Origin: CAZISM01 sp964541895
GTDB lineage: Bacteria > Zhuqueibacterota > Zhuqueibacteria > Residuimicrobiales > Residuimicrobiaceae
NCBI GenBank assembly: GCA_964541895.1
Contig: CAZISM010000002.1
Location: 81,576 to 145,575, forward strand
Reading direction: 5' to 3'
Length of the DNA: 64,000 bases
Translations under genes and position numbers: made by a program
Part shown: positions 27,214 through 34,186 of the stretch, one piece after another
Layout: each line of letters begins with the position of its first letter
Position numbering within the stretch: position 1 is the stretch's first letter
Notes under the pieces: model-generated
Seen by the model: the letters and a program-made list of their open reading frames with translations, nothing else
Databases searched by the model: none
Told to the model about the DNA's origin: nothing

Positions 27214-28374
27214 ATGGCTAAAATCTATTTTGATGCTGATGCGGATTTATCCGGATTGAATGGCAGGAAAATCGCTATTATTGGTTACGGCAATCAGGGA
27301 CGGGCGCAGGCGCTCAACATGCGCGATTCCGGCATTGGTCCCATTTGCGTTGGCAGCATAAAAGATTCGGCCCACCATACGGCAATACAGGATGGTTTCC
27401 AGGTACGATCCATCGATCAGGCCTGCAAACAGGCCGACATCATCTTTATGCTGGTTCCGGACGAGGTTATGCCCGACATCTATAAAAATCAAGTGGAGCC
27501 GTTTCTGAACAAGGGCGACGTTCTCAACTTTGCTTCCGGCTATAACATTACCTTTAACCTTATCGTGCCGCCCAGTTATGTCGATGTTATTATGGTGGCG
27601 CCGCGCATGATCGGCGATGGCGTGCGTAATCTGTTCTTAACCAGGGAAGGCTATCAGGCTTTTATCGCCGTTCACCAGGATGCCTCCGGCACGGCACGGC
27701 CAACCGCCCTGGCCCTGGCCAAAGCGATCGGGGCCACCATCAAAGGCGCTTTGGAAGTCACTTTCCGCGATGAGACTATGCTCGATTTACTGGCGGAACA
27801 AGCTATCTGGCCGCTGATCCTCTCCATCCTGACCGAAGCGTTTGCGTTTGAGGTGGAAAAGGGCCATCCGGCCGAGGCGTCTGTGATCGAACTCTATCTT
27901 TGCAAAGAGCCGGCGTATATGTTTGAAAAAATGGCCGAGCTGGGATTATACGGCCAACTTCCCTTTCACTCCCATACCAGCCAGTATGGACAACTGTCCC
28001 GTTTTGAAAAACTGGATAAAACGTTCATCCGCAACACTCTTCGACAGGCGTATGACTATATCGATAGCGGCAAGTTTGCCCGGGAATGGAAAGAGGAACA
28101 GGCCAACGGTTTACCCACTTTTCAGAGATTGAAGGATATGGCGATCAACTCGGAATTGTGTAAAATCGAAAAAACCCTGTTGACCGGCAACGAATCGCGG
28201 GACGCCGCTCCTGTCTGGAGGTTACAGCAGAGAGTGTTGAGCGAACAGCTTGTCCTGCAGGCCTATCACAAAGGCATCAAAGTGATTGAATTGCCCGCGA
28301 ACGGCATGGCCACCGCCCTGGCCAAAGAAGCGGCGCAGGCACGCCAGATCGTCATCAGGCGCAAATCCGAATAG
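27214..28374 (+). CDS. Ketol-acid reductoisomerase homologue with altered active site
   Basis: A 386-residue protein aligned end to end with class I KARI (IlvC). The start at 27214 follows gggagtacctt. The NAD(P) motif I-I-G-Y-G-N-Q-G is at residues 22-29 and the knotted helical domain follows from about 185. D191 and E195 of D-L-L-A-E-Q match the first metal ligands. However, the catalytic His of the normal A-H-G-F-N-I motif is Ser108 (F-A-S-G-Y-N-I), the A-P-K-G-P-G-H loop is A-P-R-M-I-G-D-G with Lys replaced by Arg131, and one of the C-terminal acidic ligand positions appears to be Cys230. With GntP, UroD-like and RhaM neighbours, a sugar-acid reaction is more likely than valine/isoleucine synthesis. 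Confidence 0.85.
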   Translation: MAKIYFDADADLSGLNGRKIAIIGYGNQGRAQALNMRDSGIGPICVGSIKDSAHHTAIQDGFQVRSIDQACKQADIIFMLVPDEVMPDIYKNQVEPFLNKGDVLNFASGYNITFNLIVPPSYVDVIMVAPRMIGDGVRNLFLTREGYQAFIAVHQDASGTARPTALALAKAIGATIKGALEVTFRDETMLDLLAEQAIWPLILSILTEAFAFEVEKGHPAEASVIELYLCKEPAYMFEKMAELGLYGQLPFHSHTSQYGQLSRFEKLDKTFIRNTLRQAYDYIDSGKFAREWKEEQANGLPTFQRLKDMAINSELCKIEKTLLTGNESRDAAPVWRLQQRVLSEQLVLQAYHKGIKVIELPANGMATALAKEAAQARQIVIRRKSE

Positions 28375-28406
28375 AGCCGGGTCATTACTTCCTTCTGGAG
28401 AGTGCC

Positions 28407-29759
28407 ATGATATCCGCCGTTCTGTTGTTGCTGCATCTCGTTATTGCCATTGCCTTCATATTGATCCTGATCCTGGTATTGAAATGGAGCCCGGTGATCG
28501 CGCTCATCATCGGCAGCCTTTATATAGGCTCTGTTGCCAACCTGGGCATGCCGGAAACCATGGCCGCCATCACGAGCGGATTCGGCGATCTTTTGGCCGG
28601 TATCGGCTTGCCTGTAGGTTTCGGCATCATACTGGGACAGTTGCTGTCCGATTCCGGCGGGGCGCGTTCCATCGCCGTCAGTATTGTGCGCAAATTTTCC
28701 AAAGCACGTGCCATATACGGTATGGGCATGGCTTCTTTTATTCTGTCCATTCCCGTTTTTTATGACGTCACCTTTGTCATCCTCGTTCCCATCGGAGTAG
28801 CTCTAACCCAAGAGACCAAAAAGCCGCTGCCGTATGTCATAGCTGCTCTGGTAATCGGAGCCGCCGCGGCACATACGTTTGTGCCGCCCACACCCAATCC
28901 TTTGGCAGCGCCCTCCATTCTTGGTTTTGATCTGGGCCTCATGCTCATCATGGGATTGATCGTAGGTTTTATCGCCTCGGTTCTGGCCATGAAACTGCTT
29001 TTTACCATGCTGGATGCAGGACTGTGGTGCAGGGAGAAGGATGAGATGGGCGGTTTGGTTGTCACAGCATCACCCGTGCCGGAAAACGCGCCGGCCGCCA
29101 TGGTTGCCATGATTCCGATTCTGGTGCCGGTCTGTTTGATTTTGCTGGGCACCACGTTCGCCGCGTTTACCCAGGACGTTCCGGCCTGGATCACGTTTGT
29201 CAGCAACAAGGTCACTGCCCTGTTGTGCGGCACCATAGCCGCATACCTGATCGTGTTCAGGCACATCAAGGGCAAGGCCCTCGAGCAATCGGTGGCCCAG
29301 GCCATGTCGTCTGCCGGTATCGTCTTGCTGGTCACCGGCGCCGGCGGATCCTTCGGTGCGGTGATCAAAGCCACCGGCATCGGCAACACCCTGGTGGCCG
29401 GCATTGCCCATTCCGCCTATTCGGCCGTTTGGGCCGTGCTCATTACCTATTTCCTGGCCATGATTTTTCGTGTGTCACAGGGCTCCGGTACGGTCGCTTC
29501 CATCACCACCATGACCATCGTGGCCGGCGCCGATATGGCAGCGTCTACGGGATTGCATCCGGTCTGGCTGGCGTTGGCTGCTCTGTCCGGCGGCATCAGC
29601 ATCGGCCATATCAACGACAGCGGCTTCTGGGTGACGGCCAATCTCGGCGGCTTGACCGTCACCGGCGGACTAAAGACGTATACGCTGGGTGAGTTTCTGG
29701 TTTCCATTATTGTATTACTCATCGTTGTGGCCGCGGTGCTTTTTATTCCGGCATTTTAA
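28407..29759 (+). CDS. GntP family gluconate/sugar-acid:H+ symporter
   Basis: A 450-residue membrane protein of the GntP family with about 12-14 hydrophobic helices. Characteristic features are P-x-x-A-L-I-I-G-S-L-Y near residue 30, G-F-G-I-I-L-G-Q-L-L-S-D-S-G-G-A near residue 75, S-I-P-V-F-Y-D-V-T-F-V-I-L-V-P, A-A-H-T-F-V-P-P-T-P-N-P, F-R-V-S-Q-G-S-G-T-V-A, and G-H-I-N-D-S-G-F-W in the second half. Family members import gluconate, idonate, 2-oxogluconate or similar acids. It follows the KARI homologue by 32 bp and precedes the UroD-like gene by 15 bp, so these form one operon. This points to a sugar acid as the transported compound. Confidence 0.93.
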   Translation: MISAVLLLLHLVIAIAFILILILVLKWSPVIALIIGSLYIGSVANLGMPETMAAITSGFGDLLAGIGLPVGFGIILGQLLSDSGGARSIAVSIVRKFSKARAIYGMGMASFILSIPVFYDVTFVILVPIGVALTQETKKPLPYVIAALVIGAAAAHTFVPPTPNPLAAPSILGFDLGLMLIMGLIVGFIASVLAMKLLFTMLDAGLWCREKDEMGGLVVTASPVPENAPAAMVAMIPILVPVCLILLGTTFAAFTQDVPAWITFVSNKVTALLCGTIAAYLIVFRHIKGKALEQSVAQAMSSAGIVLLVTGAGGSFGAVIKATGIGNTLVAGIAHSAYSAVWAVLITYFLAMIFRVSQGSGTVASITTMTIVAGADMAASTGLHPVWLALAALSGGISIGHINDSGFWVTANLGGLTVTGGLKTYTLGEFLVSIIVLLIVVAAVLFIPAF

Positions 29760-29774
29760 CCGAAAGGAGATGAT

Positions 29775-30887
29775 ATGAATTCCAAAGAACGCGTACGACT
29801 GGCTTTGACGAGAAAGGCCGTTCCGGATCGCATTCCCATCCAGTTTGATCTATGTCGCTCGCTGACGGAACATTTTTCCCAAACCCTGGGACTGGATCCG
29901 GGCTATACCTGGTCCTATTATGAGGATCTGACCTATCGGATTTCTGCCAATGAAATACGGACCCGACTGGGCAGTGATGTGGTGGTGGTAGGCGGCGCCC
30001 TGGCGGCCGCTTTCAAGCCCATTCCGGTACAGGGTGATATAACTCTGAATGAATTCGGCATGAAGATGAAACCCACGCCGCTCTATGTCGAAGTGATCGA
30101 GTGTCCTTTGCAGCAAGTCTCCTCGGTGGAACAGGTGCAGGCCTATGCTTTTCCCGATCCCCGCGCCCAAGGACGTTTTGACAATGCCCGCAAAGAGATC
30201 CAGCGATTCGGCGCGGACTATTTTATCATAGGCGATTGTGAACTGAGCATATTTGAACTGGCCTGGCATCTGACCGGCATGGAAAAATATATGATGGCTC
30301 TGGCCATGGAGGAGGAGTGGCTGGAGCTGTTGAACGACAAAGTCGAATATTGGACCACGCAACTGGCGCTGCAGCTGATCGAGCTGGGCGTGGATGCGAT
30401 CTGGTTCGGTGAGGATCTGGGCACGCAGACCTCCACCTTGATTTCGCCGGGGATGTGGCGCAATCGCTTCAAGCCGCGCTATCAACGCATGTTCGATGCG
30501 TTGCGAAAGGTGAATCCGGACATCATTCTTATCATGCATTCTGATGGTGCGGTGGCGCCGTTGCTGGATGATTTTATCGAAATGGGCGTGCAGGTATATA
30601 ATCCGGTTCAGCCCAACGTCCCGGGTTCGGATCCCGAAGAGTTGAAAAACACATACGGCCATTCCATCTCCTTTTTCGGCGGCATCGATCAGCAGCAGCT
30701 GTTGCCGCAGGGCAGGGTTGAGGATATCCGCAAAGAGATCAAATACCGCTGTCAGGTATTGGGTCGGGATGGCGGCTATCTCTTGGCGCCGGCGCACATC
30801 ATTCAGGCGGATGTAAAGCCGGAAACGGTTTTGCTCATGATCGAAGCGGCGCAGGAATTCGGTTCGTATGATCGGATGTTATTCTGA
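29775..30887 (+). CDS. UroD-like (uroporphyrinogen decarboxylase family) protein
   Basis: A 370-residue UroD/methyltransferase-superfamily protein, with aaaggagatgat before the ATG. N-terminal motif N-S-K-E-R-V-R-L-A-L-T-R-K-A-V-P-D-R-I-P resembles the family's usual R-x-A-x-x-x-x-P-D-R-V-P. The barrel contains F-G-E-D-L-G-T-Q, I-M-H-S-D-G-A-V near residue 255, Y-N-P-V-Q-P and F-F-G-G-I-D-Q-Q. The H-S-D-G strand is where methyltransferase members place part of their metal site. It is not a heme-synthesis gene by context. It is distinct from the copy at 3443, with low overall likeness. Its place between a sugar-acid permease and RhaM suggests an accessory role in the same catabolic route. Confidence 0.8.
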   Translation: MNSKERVRLALTRKAVPDRIPIQFDLCRSLTEHFSQTLGLDPGYTWSYYEDLTYRISANEIRTRLGSDVVVVGGALAAAFKPIPVQGDITLNEFGMKMKPTPLYVEVIECPLQQVSSVEQVQAYAFPDPRAQGRFDNARKEIQRFGADYFIIGDCELSIFELAWHLTGMEKYMMALAMEEEWLELLNDKVEYWTTQLALQLIELGVDAIWFGEDLGTQTSTLISPGMWRNRFKPRYQRMFDALRKVNPDIILIMHSDGAVAPLLDDFIEMGVQVYNPVQPNVPGSDPEELKNTYGHSISFFGGIDQQQLLPQGRVEDIRKEIKYRCQVLGRDGGYLLAPAHIIQADVKPETVLLMIEAAQEFGSYDRMLF

Positions 30888-31052
30888 TCAGGCCTCCATG
30901 GCATCATCACCAGCGACCACACTGGATGCGGATCCGGGGTGGCGCGAAGAGATCTCTGGCGACTGCAATTTCATGAGTCAAAACATTCGGTGCTATTATC
31001 TGCTATTAATGGCGGATGGTATACAGGTACATCAAACCACTTTGGAGGTCCT

Positions 31053-31367
31053 ATGAAACGAAATGCATTTAAAATGGTGCTCAAACCTGGTTTTGAACAA
31101 GAGTATAAGAAACGTCATGATGAAATCTGGCCGGAACTGGTGCGCGAGTTGGAAAACAGCGGCATATCGGACTATTCCATCTATCTGGACAAGGAGACCT
31201 TGACTCTGTTTGCCTTTCAAAAATTGACCGACCATCACACCTCAGACGATCTGCCGCAGAATCCGGTGGTAAAAAAGTGGTGGGCGTTTATGAGTGACAT
31301 CATGGAATACAATGCCAATGGCACACCGGTGGCGATTCCATTGCAGGAAGTGTTTCATATGGATTAG
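31053..31367 (+). CDS. rhaM: L-rhamnose mutarotase
   Basis: A 104-residue protein, exactly the family length. The start at 31053 is preceded by tttggaggtcct; longer upstream reading frames have no support. The conserved pattern F-K-M-V-L-K-P-G-F-E-Q-E-Y-K-K-R-H-D-E-I-W-P-E-L contains the catalytic Tyr and His, and K-K-W-W-A-F-M-S-D-I-M with the terminal V-F-H-M-D completes the family signature. It interconverts the anomers of L-rhamnose or a related 6-deoxy sugar such as L-fucose. It ends the KARI-GntP-UroD operon. No rhamnose isomerase, kinase or aldolase is present in the window. Confidence 0.95.
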   Translation: MKRNAFKMVLKPGFEQEYKKRHDEIWPELVRELENSGISDYSIYLDKETLTLFAFQKLTDHHTSDDLPQNPVVKKWWAFMSDIMEYNANGTPVAIPLQEVFHMD

Positions 31368-31400
31368 GACGGCCCAAGGGCTTTGAAACGTCAGGACCCC

Positions 31401-31432
31401 GGATGTTGCCGCGCTGTTTGCGGCAACTCTGC
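31401..31432. repeat. Copy 2 of a dispersed hairpin repeat
   Basis: Starts ggatgttgccgcgctgtttg and continues cggcaactctg. GTTGCCGC and GCGGCAAC form a perfect 8-bp stem around a 7-nt loop. It matches the copy at 27056-27087 and lies 34 bp after the rhaM stop. No T-run follows, so it is not a simple intrinsic terminator. Confidence 0.55.
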
Positions 31433-31498
31433 GAGGCTTCCAGACCATCATTCACCTCCTAGCCCAACTTTGCTTACATTATCATGGAGGATTTTGAA

Positions 31499-33751
31499 AT
31501 GAGGTATGGGTTTCGTGTTCTTGTGTTGAGCAGTAGATTGCTCGCCATTGCAGCATTGCTAGGCAGCCGTATTATTTTATGTGCAAATGCCGACCATACG
31601 GAAATGCATATTCCCGACAGAATAGTTGTTTTCCCTGCCAAAACGTATCTGGTATGCGAAACATCAGATTCGTTGACGTCGATATTTTGGAGCAAAGTTT
31701 CTGGTCCGGGCGAGGTGGAAATTGAGAATGACCGTGCAAAAAGCACATCGGCCGTATTTTCGACATGCGGGCAATACGTTCTGCACTGTGCTGCAAACGA
31801 TTCAAAACGTAACTATTCCAAAGCGTTTAAGGTTGATGTTGTTATGCCCGCATCCAAAACGCATCTCCATCCTATTCCAATTTCAACCTGCAAAATCAAC
31901 AGCCCGTTTTGGAATGAACGGATAAAAATGCAAATTGTCAATTGGATTCCACATTGTATCAAGCAACTCGAAGACACCTCGCTGAAAGCAGGTATTCAGA
32001 ATTTTGTCGAGGCCGGCAATAAGCTGGCCGGCCGTCCTTATCAGTACCTTACACATGATCACCCATGGACTGATTCTTATGTTCTCAAGCTGATTGAAGC
32101 CATGTGTCTTTCACTGATGATAGACAATCAAAGTGATGCTGCTGTTGCAAAAGCACAGAACGAAATTCGCAACAAACTCGAGGAATGGATTCCAATACTG
32201 CTGTCGGCCCAGGAACCCGATGGTTATTTGCAAACTCGGTTTACACTCGGTTACGAGTCAGAAAAAGGGAATCCTCCGCCACGATGGACGCGTCAAGCGG
32301 ACCATGAAGGCTACATCGCCGGCTATTTCATGGAAGCGGCCATCGCTCATTATTATATGTCCAAAGGAACGGACAGGAGATTGTATGATTCAGCCAAAAA
32401 GATGGCTGATTGCTGGGAGCGGCATCTAGGAGCGGCGCCCAAAACAGCATGGTATTCGGGCCATCAAGAACTGGAACTGGCGCTTGTTCGATTTGCTCGT
32501 TTAGTAAACGAAGTAGAGGGAAACTCAAGCGGCGAGAAATACATTCGTCTTGCCAAATTTTTTCTCGATATTCGAGGGGTTGCGAGCGTAGGAAAAGCCA
32601 ACGGACGGATAACGGCCGATCACGAACAGAATCATATTCCACTGCTTCAACAATACGAAGCGGTTGGGCATGCCGTACGCGCTGTGTATTGTTATACCGC
32701 CATGACAGATCTATTCATGGAAACAGGTGACGCGGAATATGAAAGTTCCGTAAAATCGATTTGGGATAATCTTGTCAATAAAAAATATTATATTACCGGA
32801 GGAATCGGAACCGGTGAAGATCCCGAATCATTCGGGAAAAATTATTCACTTAGAAACAATTCGTATTGCGAAACGTGTTCCAGTTGCGGCCAGATATTTT
32901 TTCAAAACCGGATGAATCTGGCTTTTCATCATTCCCGCTATGCCGATCTTTTGGAAGAAACCCTCTACAATGCCCTGCTTGGAGCCGTTGATCTTTCTGC
33001 AAATAATTTTACCTATACCAATCCGCTCGATCAATCGCATATTCGATATAAATGGCACGCATGTCCCTGTTGCGTGGCCAATATACCGCGAACAGTGTTA
33101 GAGTTACCAACTTGGATGTATTCGAAAAACGACCAGAATCTATACATAAATCTTTATATTGGCAGCACTGTGCAAATTGGAGCCATGGCCGGTTGCAACC
33201 TGCAAGTGGAACAACGGACCGATTATCCATGGAATGGAAAGGTCGATATTATTCTGAATCCGTCTTTAACGAAGGCCTTCACTTTGCATCTGCGTATTCC
33301 CGACAGAACGACAAGTGCATTGTATCAGGCGGAGCCTGATGTAAATGGAATAAGCTCCATTTACATCAACGGGAAACCTGAACGCCATGAACGTATTGAC
33401 GGATATGCAGTTATCACCCGCGAATGGAAAGCATCGGATAAAATCAGTTTCGTATTGCCGCTACAGATACAGCGTATACGCGCCGACCAACGAATAGAAG
33501 CAACTAAAAATAAAGTCGCTTTGCGATATGGACCATTGATATATAATATTGAAAGTGTCGATCAAAATCTCGATGCGATGCTCCATTCGGATGCAAAACT
33601 AACGGCTCAATGGGAGCCGAGCCTTCTTGGGGGAGTGATTGCAATTCGGGGAACATATACGGACGGAACGCCCTTATGTGCGATACCGAATTACGCCAGA
33701 ATGAATCGTGAAGGACGCTCGATAGTTTGGATTAATGAAGTTAACAAATGA
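31499..33751 (+). CDS. GH127 (DUF1680) beta-L-arabinofuranosidase-like, secreted
   Basis: A 750-residue secreted protein. The start at 31499 has the ggagg element at the expected distance; the ATG at 31484 is inside it. A signal peptide (residues 5-30) and an extra N-terminal beta domain precede the (alpha/alpha)6 barrel. GH127 markers are W-T-D-S-Y-V-L, Q-E-P-D-G-Y-L-Q-T, Y-I-T-G-G-I-G, the metal/catalytic segment Y-C-E-T-C near residue 456 and the C-P-C-C cluster near residue 521, matching the Glu-x-Cys and Cys-Cys ligands of the zinc-thiolate nucleophile system known for HypBA1. It releases beta-L-arabinofuranose. Its codons are visibly more AT-rich than those of the genes to the left. Confidence 0.92.
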   Translation: MRYGFRVLVLSSRLLAIAALLGSRIILCANADHTEMHIPDRIVVFPAKTYLVCETSDSLTSIFWSKVSGPGEVEIENDRAKSTSAVFSTCGQYVLHCAANDSKRNYSKAFKVDVVMPASKTHLHPIPISTCKINSPFWNERIKMQIVNWIPHCIKQLEDTSLKAGIQNFVEAGNKLAGRPYQYLTHDHPWTDSYVLKLIEAMCLSLMIDNQSDAAVAKAQNEIRNKLEEWIPILLSAQEPDGYLQTRFTLGYESEKGNPPPRWTRQADHEGYIAGYFMEAAIAHYYMSKGTDRRLYDSAKKMADCWERHLGAAPKTAWYSGHQELELALVRFARLVNEVEGNSSGEKYIRLAKFFLDIRGVASVGKANGRITADHEQNHIPLLQQYEAVGHAVRAVYCYTAMTDLFMETGDAEYESSVKSIWDNLVNKKYYITGGIGTGEDPESFGKNYSLRNNSYCETCSSCGQIFFQNRMNLAFHHSRYADLLEETLYNALLGAVDLSANNFTYTNPLDQSHIRYKWHACPCCVANIPRTVLELPTWMYSKNDQNLYINLYIGSTVQIGAMAGCNLQVEQRTDYPWNGKVDIILNPSLTKAFTLHLRIPDRTTSALYQAEPDVNGISSIYINGKPERHERIDGYAVITREWKASDKISFVLPLQIQRIRADQRIEATKNKVALRYGPLIYNIESVDQNLDAMLHSDAKLTAQWEPSLLGGVIAIRGTYTDGTPLCAIPNYARMNREGRSIVWINEVNK

Positions 33752-34186
33752 AACCAATTGTTCATCCGCAGTCACTGTATAACCATCGGCTGCAGCACAC
33801 GCAGGGCGGCGTGCCTGGCTGAAGCGCGGCTCGGTGTTCACGTTGAAATACCTATTACGGTCCCTGCCGCGCTCATCCTGTGACGGTGGGCTGGGATCGA
33901 ATAGTTGCACCTATTCCTGGAGAGCCATATGAAAAAGTTACTATTTGATTCCATAGATCCTGCAAAAATCGAAAATTACGGACCCGCCACTTGCGGAATG
34001 CAGGTTCTAGCTCCTGTTTGGGACACTCTTTTGATCTTGTAATATAGATAAAATATTGCTTCATTTGGTTCGACCCCTCAATAGTTATCCCGTTCGATTA
34101 AAACAAGAGGGATACAAAAGAGCAGCTGATGCAACGGGCGAAAAGTCGCAGCAAGGGTTTTGACGCACTCGGAAATCAGGAAACCG
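33752..34186. other. Intergenic region between convergent genes, with a possible tiny gene remnant
   Basis: 435 bp between the GH127 and GH116 stops. A 37-codon frame at 33929-34042 starts with a ggagagccat ribosome-binding-like element and reads M-K-K-L-L-F-D-S-I-D-P-A-K-I, with no recognised product; it may be the 5' end of a lost gene. No convincing terminator, tRNA or mobile element is seen. Confidence 0.4.
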
